Below are positions 9,416 through 18,311 of a DNA stretch of 64,000 nt, piece after piece (position 1 is the stretch's first letter; every line of letters starts with the position of its first letter). The DNA is taken from positions 868,001 to 932,000 of the forward strand of contig CAWGYT010000004.1 in the NCBI GenBank assembly GCA_963826795.1, written 5' to 3'. The notes beneath the pieces were generated by a model. The model was given only the letters and a program-made list of their open reading frames with translations, made no database searches and was not told the origin of the DNA. Source of the DNA: CAWGYT01 sp963826795 (GTDB lineage: Bacteria > Planctomycetota > Planctomycetia > Pirellulales > Pirellulaceae). Both the position numbers and the translations under genes were made by a program.

Positions 9416-10743
9416 CGCAAGGCCTCGATGGGATCCATTGAGGCGGCTTGACGTGCCGGGTAGACGCCGAACAACAGTCCCACTCCAACCGAGATGAACA
9501 ACGCCAATCCGATGGACCAGGGCGCGATGCGGGGCTCCAGCGTGAGCACGATGGGCGGCAAGAGATCGGCGGAAATCGTCGTCAGAAACGACCGCAGGCT
9601 GCGAAACATGGGTCCACACATCACGCCCGACACAACTCCCAACAGCCCGCCGGTTGCCGTCAGGACCACCGTTTCGATCAGGAACTGGTGGATGATGTGC
9701 CGTCGCGTCGCGCCCAGTGCCCGCCGAATGCCAATTTCGCGAGTCCGCTCGGTGACAGTCGCGAGCATGATGTTCATAATCCCGATCCCGCCGACGAGCA
9801 GCGAGATCCCGGCGATCACCACCAGCAGGACGTTAAACATCGCTCGTGTGCGCTCCGCCTGCCTGAGCAATTCCTTGGGCACGACGACGGCGTAGTCTTC
9901 CTCTTCATGGAACTGTTTGAGCAGCGTTTCGATCGACGCGGCGGTGTCGTCCACATCCTGAATGTCATCGACCGTCACCGTGATCTGACTCAGCTCGACA
10001 ATTTCCCCCTCAATCCCGCCGGGGATCCGCCACATCACAAAATCACCGACTCGCTCCCGCCAGGTGCGCAGCGGAATATAGGCGTCCATGTTGTAGTCCC
10101 GGGCTTCCAGACTGCCGCCGATGGCTGCCGTGGGAAGACGAGATGCCGTCTGTCCGATCACCGTATAGACGTCCACGGCCGAAACCGTTGGCACGCGGAC
10201 CGTCTTGCCGATTGGGTTTTCGTAGGGAAACAGACGCCGGGCGGCACCGTCGGCCAGCACGATCACATTCTCGCTGCCGTCGCCATTCTGAAACCATCGC
10301 CCGCGCGCCATCTCCAGTTGATTCAGCTCGCGATAATCAGCAGAACAACCGACCAGCTTGGCGTCGGCGTTGCGGTCGCCGTTGCGGAGTTCGAAGCGAA
10401 CTTCACGCAGGGGCACCGCGCGGCGCACGGTCGGAATATTGGACAGAATGCGTCGATAATCATCCCGCAGCAGGCCATACGCACTCACCCGATCGTCGCC
10501 GGGGCGACCGCGGCTCGAGTCGCGACTCGTGTTCGGCTTGATACTGCGGATGATGATATTGGTCGCGCCCAGATTCTTTAGTTGTTCGCGAGCTTGAAAG
10601 CTGACTCCTTCGCCCATCGCCACCAGCCAGATGACGGTCGTCGTGCCAATGAAGATCCCCAAGGCGGCCAAGCCCGTCCGCAACTTCTGCACCAGCAGGC
10701 TTCTCAAGCTGAGCTGGATCGTTTGGAGCAGCGTTCCCTTCAC
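9406..10743 (-). CDS. MacB-type ABC transporter permease (FtsX fold)
   Basis: This 445-aa permease begins with the classic helix (LRSLLVQKLRTGLAALGIFIGTTTVIWL). A large periplasmic MacB_PCD domain follows (about residues 45-270), then the FtsX domain with the signature GGIGIMNIMLATVTERTREIG, IRRALGATRRHI and two further helix pairs. Such permeases work as mechanotransmission devices with a periplasmic adaptor and a separate ATPase. It starts with GTG at 10741-10743, overlapping the adaptor stop codon by 3 bp (TGA/GTG within GTGA). No ATPase gene is adjacent on this strand, so the ATPase must be encoded elsewhere. Confidence 0.88.
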   Translation of the reverse strand: MKGTLLQTIQLSLRSLLVQKLRTGLAALGIFIGTTTVIWLVAMGEGVSFQAREQLKNLGATNIIIRSIKPNTSRDSSRGRPGDDRVSAYGLLRDDYRRILSNIPTVRRAVPLREVRFELRNGDRNADAKLVGCSADYRELNQLEMARGRWFQNGDGSENVIVLADGAARRLFPYENPIGKTVRVPTVSAVDVYTVIGQTASRLPTAAIGGSLEARDYNMDAYIPLRTWRERVGDFVMWRIPGGIEGEIVELSQITVTVDDIQDVDDTAASIETLLKQFHEEEDYAVVVPKELLRQAERTRAMFNVLLVVIAGISLLVGGIGIMNIMLATVTERTREIGIRRALGATRRHIIHQFLIETVVLTATGGLLGVVSGVMCGPMFRSLRSFLTTISADLLPPIVLTLEPRIAPWSIGLALFISVGVGLLFGVYPARQAASMDPIEALRHE

Positions 10744-12340
10744 TTACTTGGTCTCGCTGGATCGGCGGGTTCGGCGTCCTTGTTCGGGACCCTTTCGTCC
10801 GTCGTCCGCTGTCGGTCGGACCGCTTGAAGGTCGCTCGGTTTTTTTCGGATTCCTCCTCCTTGGTCTCCGGTTGACACCCCTGAAAGGCGTCGCCGCTTT
10901 TTTCTCCGTCTCGCTGAGCGAGGCCAGCGGATTGAGTACGACTTGGTCGCCTTCCTGCACACCCTGCTCAACGACCAGGAACTGGTCATCGGTGTCGCCA
11001 ATCCGCAATTCGCGCCGCTCGATCCCGCGGGTTGTCTTGACCCAGCAAAAGTAGCCTTCGTTCTGTTCCACCACCGCAATCACGGGAATCGCGAGCACGT
11101 CGCGATGTTGGGCTAGAATGATCTTGACCGTCGCACTCATGCCGGGCTTGAGTGCCGTCGGCGTTTCCGCCCGAATGATCGTCTCGTACTTGACCATGTT
11201 TCCGTTCCACCAACCGGCGGGTGCGGCCATCGACGCCACGGACAACACTTCCCCACCCAACGTCTTGTCTTGCATCTGAACCGTCGCCTTCAGGCCGGGC
11301 TTGATGCGATCGATCTTGGCTTCGTGGATCCGGACCTTGACCTGCATCTGGCTTAAATCGGGGATCAGCAAGAGGACTTGATCTTCGCGAACGGTGGCTC
11401 CAGCCCGAATGTCCGGACGATCTTCCCACTTCTCGCTGCCGCCATAGATCGCCATGCCCGCGGCCTCCGCCCGAATGACACAATTCTCCAGCTGTTGCTC
11501 CTCGCGTTCCAGCTTCGCCTTTTCCAGGTCGAGCGCGGCGGTGTCGGATGCGAACTTGGCCTCCTTGGCCTTCAGAATCCCTTCCAAGTCCTGCAGTTGC
11601 TTCGCTCTTGTGTAAAGCTTCAAGGCCTCAAGATCGGTCTCGGCCACCTCCAACTCGAGCTGGGCCTGTTGCAATGCAAAACCGTCGCTCTCGACCGCCA
11701 AGGAACTGATGTAGCCCTTCGTGAACATCTTGCGAGCGTGCTGGACGATGTTTTCGGCCGCGACCAAATTGGCCTTGGCGATCGCCACGTCCTTCTGTTT
11801 CGTCTTCAGCTCCGAGCGATAAGTGCCTTCGATGTACTCCGTAATGTTGATTCGTGCCACGGCCACGTCGCTCTCGGATTGCGCATAGGTGGCGAGCGCG
11901 GCCTGATAGGCGATTTTCTGCGTGTTGATATTGTCTTCGATCGTGGACGTATCGAGCCGCACGAGCACATCGCCGGGCTTGACTTCCGTTCCGTTGTCGA
12001 TGATCCATACAATCGTGCTGCTGGCCCCCTTCACTTTGCAGCGGACCTCGGTGTTGTTCGAGCTTTCCAAAGTTCCGTCTTCGGTCACGGTCACGGCCAA
12101 GTCACGACGAGCGACCGTGTGCAATAACTTGGGGCCGTTGTCCTCCGGGGTGACCGAAGTCCACATAAATGCTGCCGCGACCGCCACAGTCGCGATCACT
12201 GCGGTCGCCGTAACCGCGCGAATCGACCAACGACGAACCGAGCCGGCCGAGCCCGCAGGCAGGCGCGGGCTCGATTCGTGCGGGCCCACGTTGGCTCGGC
12301 GCTTCGTGACTTCTCGTTCGGAACGCACGTCCATTGCCAT
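10740..12340 (-). CDS. Periplasmic adaptor (MacA/HlyD family), C-terminal frameshift
   Basis: This protein has an N-terminal membrane anchor (about residues 38-60), the first half of a lipoyl domain (NTEVRCKVKGASSTIVWIID…VLVRLD), a long coiled-coil hairpin (about 125-265), the second lipoyl half, a beta barrel and the membrane-proximal domain (VVEQGVQEGDQVVLNPLASL). The uninterrupted frame runs on to 10460, across the permease start, and its last 100 residues are low-complexity. A one-base shift near 10,880 gives a charged tail (…KNRATFKRSD…PADPARPSK) that stops at 10740, exactly overlapping the permease GTG. I take that as the true end. The protein would gather substrate for export by the downstream permease. 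Confidence 0.8.
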
Positions 12341-12609
12341 CGTGTTTCATGCTCCTCACGGACGAATCGAAAATCGCAGCGAACTTGGGGGCTGGAAACA
12401 AATTATACGAAGACGGGGAACCCAGGTCAGCGTCCCAAGTTGAGTATCAATTTGTATCGAGGCGGCACGACGAAGCGTTGGATCTGACGTTCGCATGGCC
12501 GGATATCGTGGAGGATTGACGGGACGAGTGCTTTGTCACGGCCTCGTTCTGGGGAAACTCCACCGGGAGGGCGACTCAATTCTTAACTTTGCCGATGCAG
12601 TGACCGGCG
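12341..12609. other. Intergenic, no gene seen
   Basis: This 269-bp gap holds the upstream region of the adaptor gene on the minus strand and the tail end of the next kinase gene. The segment acgagtgctttgtcacg (about 12526) resembles the right arm of the 8642-8690 stem-loop, but no matching left arm is present. Confidence 0.4.
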
Positions 12610-14238
12610 TCAAGGAAGTGAGACGATGGGAGGATTCTGTTGCCTCAGCGGTTGGTTTGGCCACGTGGTTCGAATTCGGCAGCCGCCCAGGGGACTGCTG
12701 CACGCCTCCACCCGTCCGCCGTGTTGCGTCACGATTCGCTTGACCAGCGCCAGCCCGAGACCCACTCCGCGAAGATTGTTTCGCGCGCGACCCTCCAGAC
12801 AGACGAATGGCTCGAACACGCGTTCGCGCTCGGCCGGTGGAATCCCTTTTCCGTCATCGTCGATCTCGATCGTCGTCACCCCAGGGGACGAGTGGGGAGT
12901 GACGAGGACTTGGCTATTGGCGAACCTGCCCGCATTACTTAACAGATTTCCGATCGCACGCTGAAACGCGACGGGATCGGCGAGGATCACGTATTCTGCC
13001 GAAGCGGTCTGCTCGCTTAACGCGAAGTGGATGGCAGGAAAGAGCGTGGCGAAGCGTGAGATCAAGTGGCGGATCGCCGCCTCGACTGCGATTGGTTCGC
13101 GATGAAGAACCGGCTCGGTGGTCTCCACGCGTACGTAGCTGAGCAACTCGCCGACCAGATCGTCAAGTTCTTCGGTGGCGGCGTCCAGCGCCTGAAGTCT
13201 CAGCTGCCGCTCCGCTTCGGTTTCGGCCGTCGAAATCAGCTCGATCGCGAACCGCATCCGCGACAGCGGCGTGCGCAGCTCGTGCGAGACCGCCTGCAGC
13301 AGTTCACGCTGGGTGCGGACCAACGATTCGGTCCGGGCCGCCATTTGGTTGAAGGACTGGGCGAGGGAGCGGGCGGAATTCACGCGGCGTTCGTCGACCC
13401 GCGCACCGAGATCGCCGCCGGCAATCGCCTCGGCCGCACGTTCCACGTACAGCAGTTGTCGAGCGACCGGGCGCAAGAGGAGGGCAATTGCGCCCGCGAC
13501 CGGGAGCAGGACGAGGGCCAGCGTCGTGGTCGCCGCCTGGTGTTCGATCTGGTCAAATTGCGGAAAAGGACCGAATACGACCAGTTCGTTCGAGTGTGAA
13601 AACGGGGTCGCGGCGAACCATTCGTTCTGGCCTCCGTTGAAGAACACTACCTTCTCGCCACGCTCCAGCCGTTCCCGCGGCGCGGCCGGCAGATCGTCGG
13701 GCCCTGGGACCAACGCGATCGGAAAATCGAACCGCGCGGCGACTTGCTGCAGCACCGCCTCGCGCTGGCCGGACTCAGCCGATTCAAGTTGTTCAGCCGC
13801 CAGACGCATCCAGCCTCCCAGCGACTCTTCAATTTCGCGCAGCCGATAACTGGGAAACGGGCCCAGCCGGACCACTTCCGCGCGCGACGACAACGTCGCC
13901 ACCACCGCGGTTTGGTCGCCGCTGGCAGTCGCATCAAAGAACACGTCGCCGCCGCCGGAGATCTCACGCTGCAACGTCGGCGTGAGTTGGCTCACCGGGA
14001 GGATCTCGACCGGGTAGGCGAATCTCGCGCGAAGCGGACGCAATACCTCCGGCCGAGATAGCTCGCGCGTCGAATCGAGCTCACGTGCGACCAGTCGTGC
14101 GCCGCCGCTGTGAGCTTGCACGATGACGCGAGCTCGATCCCGTTCGGCACGTCGTTCCAACACGCTGCCATGGATGTACCACGCCAGCGCGAGGACGCCA
14201 AGCACGCACAGGTAAAAGCGAATGAAGAGGCCCGTCAT
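12610..14238 (-). CDS. Sensor histidine kinase with HAMP and a duplicated periplasmic module
   Basis: This 542-aa kinase has membrane helices at about residues 5-24 and 236-258, a HAMP domain (about 259-300) and HisKA, with the phospho-acceptor His in LQAVSHELRTPLSRMRF (about 313). The ATPase domain shows an N box (AIGNLLSNAGRFA), DDDGKGIPP and GVGLGLALVKRI. The architecture is that of RstB/CpxA. The periplasmic part contains two similar halves, one with ARFAYPVEILP and VVRLGPFPSY, the other with ARFDFPIALVP and LVVFGPFPQF, which suggests an internal duplication of the sensor. It overlaps the upstream response-regulator gene by 4 bp. Confidence 0.88.
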   Translation of the reverse strand: MTGLFIRFYLCVLGVLALAWYIHGSVLERRAERDRARVIVQAHSGGARLVARELDSTRELSRPEVLRPLRARFAYPVEILPVSQLTPTLQREISGGGDVFFDATASGDQTAVVATLSSRAEVVRLGPFPSYRLREIEESLGGWMRLAAEQLESAESGQREAVLQQVAARFDFPIALVPGPDDLPAAPRERLERGEKVVFFNGGQNEWFAATPFSHSNELVVFGPFPQFDQIEHQAATTTLALVLLPVAGAIALLLRPVARQLLYVERAAEAIAGGDLGARVDERRVNSARSLAQSFNQMAARTESLVRTQRELLQAVSHELRTPLSRMRFAIELISTAETEAERQLRLQALDAATEELDDLVGELLSYVRVETTEPVLHREPIAVEAAIRHLISRFATLFPAIHFALSEQTASAEYVILADPVAFQRAIGNLLSNAGRFANSQVLVTPHSSPGVTTIEIDDDGKGIPPAERERVFEPFVCLEGRARNNLRGVGLGLALVKRIVTQHGGRVEACSSPLGGCRIRTTWPNQPLRQQNPPIVSLP

Positions 14239-14924
14239 GGTTCGGTCGCCAGCATGTAACCAACCCCTCGAATCGATTTGATGCGTTCCGGCCGGGAGGG
14301 ATCGTCGCCAAGTTTTCTTCGGAGTCGCGAGATCCGCAGATCGATCGAACGATCCGTCCCGTCGTACGGCATCTGATGGAGGTGTTGGTAGAGGTCGTTG
14401 CGAGTGAGCGTGCTTCCCGCATGGGCCGCGAGCAGCTGCAAGAGATCGAATTCGGCCGTCGTCAGCTCGATCGGTCGGCCGCCGATTTCGACGCTTCGGC
14501 GGGGCGCATCGATGACCAGCGCGCCGACCTCAATCCGCGGAGGGATCGTCTCGGTGTCGGGCAGATTCGTGCGACGCAGATGCGTCCGCAAGCGCGCCAG
14601 CATCGCTCGCGGCCGCACGGGTTTCGCCAGATAATCGTCCGCTCCGGCTTCCAGTCCCAAGACCTCGTCCACTTCTTCGCCCCGCGCCGTGAGCATGATA
14701 ATCGTGCCGCCATACGCTGGCCGGACCGACGCGCAGACAGCGAACCCGTCCAGGCCAGGCAAGTTCACGTCCAGCAGCACCGCATCAGGGTTCTCGCACA
14801 GAATTCGCTGCGGCGCCTGATCGCCCAGGCTCTCCACCAACACCTGGAATCCATGCTGGGAAAGATAATCGGCGACCATTTCCGCGAGGGACGTGTCGTC
14901 TTCGACAATCAGAATTTTGGGCAC
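14235..14924 (-). CDS. OmpR-family response regulator
   Basis: This 229-aa regulator has a receiver domain (PKILIVEDD at the start; phospho-acceptor Asp52 in VLLDVNLPG; LTARGEE; DDYLAKP) and a winged-helix DNA-binding domain (LTTAEFDLLQLLAAHAG … DLRISRLRRKLGDDP … IRGVGYM). It resembles RstA. I start at the GTG at 14924, directly before PKILIVEDD; the longer open frame upstream has no domain sequence. It is the first gene of an operon with the kinase that overlaps its end. Targets are unknown, although the serine hydrolase gene ends about 50 nt upstream on the same strand. Confidence 0.88.
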   Translation of the reverse strand: MPKILIVEDDTSLAEMVADYLSQHGFQVLVESLGDQAPQRILCENPDAVLLDVNLPGLDGFAVCASVRPAYGGTIIMLTARGEEVDEVLGLEAGADDYLAKPVRPRAMLARLRTHLRRTNLPDTETIPPRIEVGALVIDAPRRSVEIGGRPIELTTAEFDLLQLLAAHAGSTLTRNDLYQHLHQMPYDGTDRSIDLRISRLRRKLGDDPSRPERIKSIRGVGYMLATEP

Positions 14925-14976
14925 GACGCGGACTCGCTCGTAGAGGCGTAGAGTGGCAGGTTCGCACGCTGAGGAC

Positions 14977-16029
14977 TCATCTCGTCGCCTGGAGATCCGC
15001 GAGCGTCGTTCTGAGCCGCAGATGCTCGTCAGGATTTTCCGGCAAGGGCGCGTCATGAAACGCGCCGAGCAGCTTGTCCCAAACGACATTTAGCTCGGCT
15101 TGCATGTCACCCGAATTCGCCGTGATCGCGATTACTGCATCCAGCTCGGGAAGCACGATACAAAATTGCCCGTCCTTGCCATCCCCACGATAAGCGTGAT
15201 GGCGGCAGCGCCAAAACTGGAATCCGTATCCCTGATCCCAGTCGCGTTCCGGATCGCTGCCGTTGGAAACCTGCTTGGACGTGGCCAGTTCGATCCATGA
15301 CGAAGGGACGAGCTGTTGTCCGTGCCACTCGCCCTGCTGCAGGTACAGCTGGCCGAACTTGGCAATGTCCTCGGTTCGCAGATATAACCCGTATCCTCCG
15401 ATCGAGATACCCTGCGGACTGCTGTCCCAACGGGCACCTTCGATTCCCAGCGGATCGAACAATCGCGGCGTCAAATAATCAAGAACCGTCTCACCCGTCA
15501 CCTTCTGAACGATCGCCGACAGCATGTAGGTCGCGGGTGTGTTGTATCGGAAGTGAGTTCCCGGTTTGTGTGGCACGGGGTGAGCCAAGAACGCGTTGAC
15601 CCACGGTGTATGGTCGTCAAGTTTCACTTCGTCTTGATGACCGGTCGACATCGTCAACAAATCGCGCACGCGCATCGCTTTTAAGTGGTCGGAAATTTCC
15701 CGCGGCGCAGCTTCCGGAAAAAACTTCAAGACAGGATCGTCAACCGTCAGTTTCCCTTCCGCGACCGCCAGACCGACGGCAGTGGACGTAAAGCTCTTGC
15801 TGAGTGACCACAACACGTGCGGCTTGTCCGGCGATTCGGGCTTCCACCACGCTTCCGCGACGACATGTCCATGGCGGACGAGCATGAAGCTGTGCATCGA
15901 ATTGACTTCGCGGTTCGCCGCTTCGATGTACGTGCGAATTGCCGCGGACGAGACTCCCTGCGCCTCGGGCGTGCTTCGCGGAAGTGCGATGCCTTGTCCC
16001 GTGACGGAGGCGTAGGCGGTAAAAATCAC
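14977..16029 (-). CDS. Class C beta-lactamase-like serine hydrolase
   Basis: This 350-aa protein of the beta-lactamase/transpeptidase-like fold has the SxxK motif at residues 75-78 (SLSK in HVLWSLSKSF) and a Tyr motif in THFRYNTPATY. It also has GYGLYLRTEDIAKFGQLYLQQG, typical of esterase or peptidase members rather than true beta-lactamases. The first codons (GTG at 16029) read VIFTAYASVTGQGIALPRS, the end of a signal peptide. The ATG of another frame at about 16060 (MKSCCTLPSVAH…) may be the true start if one base is missing near 16,035. The substrate is unknown. Confidence 0.8.
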   Translation of the reverse strand: MIFTAYASVTGQGIALPRSTPEAQGVSSAAIRTYIEAANREVNSMHSFMLVRHGHVVAEAWWKPESPDKPHVLWSLSKSFTSTAVGLAVAEGKLTVDDPVLKFFPEAAPREISDHLKAMRVRDLLTMSTGHQDEVKLDDHTPWVNAFLAHPVPHKPGTHFRYNTPATYMLSAIVQKVTGETVLDYLTPRLFDPLGIEGARWDSSPQGISIGGYGLYLRTEDIAKFGQLYLQQGEWHGQQLVPSSWIELATSKQVSNGSDPERDWDQGYGFQFWRCRHHAYRGDGKDGQFCIVLPELDAVIAITANSGDMQAELNVVWDKLLGAFHDAPLPENPDEHLRLRTTLADLQATR

Positions 16030-16368
16030 AATGCGCGACTGAGGGGAGGGTGCAACATGATTTCATCGACATGGCGCCTTGTGAGAAAAGTACGGTCCCG
16101 TTTCTAGCCACCCGAACAGCCGAGCCCTGAAGTCCAGCCAAGTCCTGAACGAGTTGAGTATAACCGCCTGGTAGCTTGCCGAGCCAACGCGGGAGTGCGG
16201 AAGGGCGAGGCTCACGCCCAGCCGCATCGTGATTGGCCGCTAACGGCCCAGGGCCGAATTCGGCTCGGCAGGAGCCTCACCTTCCCAATCATTTCGCTTC
16301 CGGGATCGTCGCGGGGGGGGGGCCGCTCGTCGCCGCCCGCGAGCCGTGCAGCGGCGAACTCGAGGCGC
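16030..16368. other. Intergenic region with a G10 run
   Basis: No gene is visible in this 339-bp gap. A run of ten G (16313-16322) is the longest homopolymer I noticed and is a likely spot for assembly error. Confidence 0.5.
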
Positions 16369-16899
16369 TCACTCGGTTCGCAAAGCGATTGTTGATCGCA
16401 CGGGCGGTTGAAGAAGATGCCGATCGACCCAAGCCCGCGCCGTGTCCGGATCGGCCTTGCCGCCGCTGACCAGAATCACGGCGACCGCCTTGGCGAGATC
16501 GATTCGCAACCGCTTCAGTTCTTGTTCCTGCTGCGTTTGGTGCGAAAAGATCTCCTGATGCGTGTGGGGCAGGTTTTCGGCAAGTTCTCGCAGCGTTTCC
16601 GAATCCGCCAAGATCCGCGCGATCGCGTGCTCGGGCGGCGCGGCGATGGCGGCGTTTGCGGCCTCCGTTGCGACCACAAGCTGCCGCAGGAGGCCTTCCA
16701 TCCGCTCAAGCGACTCGTTGGACTCGGTTGGCGGTTGCGGCCCGGCCGGCGCGGCATCCGCTTCGAATGCGGCCTGAACGATTCGGGCCGCCAAGCCGCT
16801 GCGACTAAGGCGCTGCTGCTCGGCCCGCGCCGAAAGTTGATCCGCGATCGACTTCTCCAATCGAATCGTGACTTGCGTCTTCTTATCCGACATCCGCAT
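16369..16899 (-). CDS. Ribbon-helix-helix protein with helical C-terminal domain
   Basis: Residues 5-45 (KKTQVTIRLEKSIADQLSAR…LSRSGLAARIVQAAF) fit a CopG/Arc-type ribbon-helix-helix DNA-binding domain, with the beta strand KTQVTIRL. After a Pro-rich linker comes a helical region (about 65-160) with heptad-like spacing and a short tail. Proteins of this shape regulate their own operon or act in plasmid partition, mobilisation or toxin-antitoxin control. No toxin gene is adjacent, and the upstream neighbour is the tandem repeat block. The second Met (16893) is an equally good start. Confidence 0.6.
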   Translation of the reverse strand: MRMSDKKTQVTIRLEKSIADQLSARAEQQRLSRSGLAARIVQAAFEADAAPAGPQPPTESNESLERMEGLLRQLVVATEAANAAIAAPPEHAIARILADSETLRELAENLPHTHQEIFSHQTQQEQELKRLRIDLAKAVAVILVSGGKADPDTARAWVDRHLLQPPVRSTIALRTE

Positions 16900-16986
16900 C
16901 GCCCAATCGCATCACCGTCTTCGTCCCGAGCTTTCTTGTCATGTCTTGATTTTGAACGTCAGTTCCGGACTTGCCTAGGGGCCGCC

Positions 16987-17178
16987 AAAAAAGGGTCAGG
17001 ACTCTTTTTCTTCGGAGGTTAGGGAAAGTACAGAAGGTCTTGGCCTTATCCCGTGGTAAGCAATCTGTTCTTTCTCAAGCCGCTGAGGGCCACGGACTGG
17101 TCCTGGCCAGAAGTGGCCGCGCGACTTATTTCTCAGTTCTTCTCGATCATCCGGCGCCGTAAGACCTGACCCCTTTTA
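16987..17178 (+). mobile_element. Small inverted-end element, copy 1
   Basis: About 192 bp, bounded by AAAAAAGGGTCAGG at the left and CCTGACCCCTTTT at the right (inverted repeats). There is no coding potential of its own. The ends resemble those of REP or MITE elements mobilised by IS200-like (RAYT) transposases, but no such transposase gene is in the window. The flanking spacer is repeated as well, so the array grew by tandem duplication. Confidence 0.6.
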
Positions 17179-17266
17179 GCGCTCATTGACGCCGGTCACG
17201 CCTGGGGCTCCCCGTGCCGCCGATTGACTCTGGAACCCGTAGACCGTCTTGGAACTAGGGGCCGCC

Positions 17267-17457
17267 AAAAAAGGGTCAGGACTCTTTTTCTTCGGAGGTT
17301 AGGGAAAGTACAGAAGGTCTTGGCCTTATCCCGTGGTAAGCAATCTGTTCTTTCTCAAGCCGCTGAGGGCCACGGACTGGTCCTGGCCAGATGTGGCCGC
17401 GCGACTTATTTCTCAGTTCTTCTCGATCATCCGGCGCCGTAAGACCTGACCCCTTTT
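17267..17457 (+). mobile_element. Small inverted-end element, copy 2
   Basis: Nearly identical to copy 1. It starts 280 bp later and includes the same spacer sequence (cgctcattgacgccggtcac…). The reading frame that opens across it repeats in each copy and is not a gene. Confidence 0.6.
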
Positions 17458-17544
17458 CAGCGCTCATTGACGCCGGTCACGCCTGGGGCTCCCCGTGCCG
17501 ATTGACTCTGGAACCCGTAGACCGTCTTGGGACTAGGGGCCGCC

Positions 17545-17734
17545 AAAAAAGGGTCAGGACTCTTTTTCTTCGGAGGTTAGGGAAAGTACAGAAGGTCTTG
17601 GCCTTATCCCGTGGTAAGCAATCTGTTCTTTCTCAAGCCGCTGAGGGCGACGGACTGGTCCTGGCCAGATGTGGCCGCGCGACTTATTTCTCAGTTCTTC
17701 TCGATCATCCGGCGCAGTAAGACCTGACCCCTTT
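17545..17734 (+). mobile_element. Small inverted-end element, copy 3
   Basis: Nearly identical to copies 1 and 2. It starts 278 bp after copy 2, and its right end is slightly shorter (one T fewer). It leads directly into the 17-bp satellite. Confidence 0.6.
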
Positions 17735-17798
17735 AGCGCTCATTGACGCCGGTCACGCCTGGGGCTCCCCGTGCCGCCGATTGACTCTGGAACCCGTA

Positions 17799-18096
17799 GA
17801 CCGTCTGAGTTTGTCTGTCTGTGGCGTAGACCGTCTGAGTTTGTCTGTCTGAGTTTGTCGGGTTCGTAGACCGTCTGAGTTTGTGTCTGAGTTTGTCGGG
17901 TTTGTCTGTGGCGTAGACCGTCTGAGTTTGTGGTGGCGTAGACCGTCTGAGTTTGTGTCTGAGTTTGTTGTGGTGGCGTAGACCGTCTGAGTTTGTCGGT
18001 CGTCTGTGGCGTAGACCGTCTGAGTTTGTGGTGGCGTAGCCGCGGGCGTCCGAGACCGTCTGAGTTTGTCGTCTGAGTTTGTCTGAGTTTGTCGGT
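17799..18096 (+). repeat. Irregular satellite built on agaccgtctgagtttgt
   Basis: Eight copies of agaccgtctgagtttgt are separated by short variable runs made of the same words (gtctgtggc, gtctgagtttgt, ggtggcgt). The first copy grows out of the spacer that ends each element copy (cccgtagaccgtct). The irregular spacing and lack of conserved unit length rule out CRISPR. Confidence 0.85.
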
Positions 18097-18134
18097 CTTC
18101 CTGATCATCCGCCGCGGGAAGACCTGACGCCTTT
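18097..18134 (+). mobile_element. Solitary right end of a fourth element copy
   Basis: The sequence cttcctgatcatccgccgcg…gacctgacgcc matches, with a few changes, the last about 38 bp of the three element copies. The rest of this copy appears replaced by the satellite. Confidence 0.55.
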
Positions 18135-18311
18135 GGCGGGTTTGGGCCTGTTGCGACTGGCAAGTTGCGTCTTTCTTGATTAAGTTCAGCAGGCAAGGAG
18201 ACGCGGCCCTTGCAGGCCCAGACATCCCGTGAGACGGCCACTGACGGCTGACGCGTACTCGGTCTCGCGCGTCGTCCTTTCCGTCGGTTTACAAGAAGAG
18301 GTAATGTCGCC

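Noticed and set aside
10460..10740. Long C-terminal extension of the adaptor protein
   Set aside because: It overlaps the permease gene in another frame and is low-complexity; a one-base shift gives a stop that overlaps the permease start.
12520..12560. Third copy of the 8642-8690 stem-loop
   Set aside because: Only a part of one arm is similar; no complementary arm or T tract follows.
16987..17734. Repeated open frames in the element copies
   Set aside because: The frames are the same in each copy because the DNA is duplicated; no start site, codon pattern or family match supports them.
17799..18096. Possible CRISPR array
   Set aside because: Repeat spacing is irregular (24 to 47 bp), the spacers are built from the same words as the repeats, and no cas genes are near.
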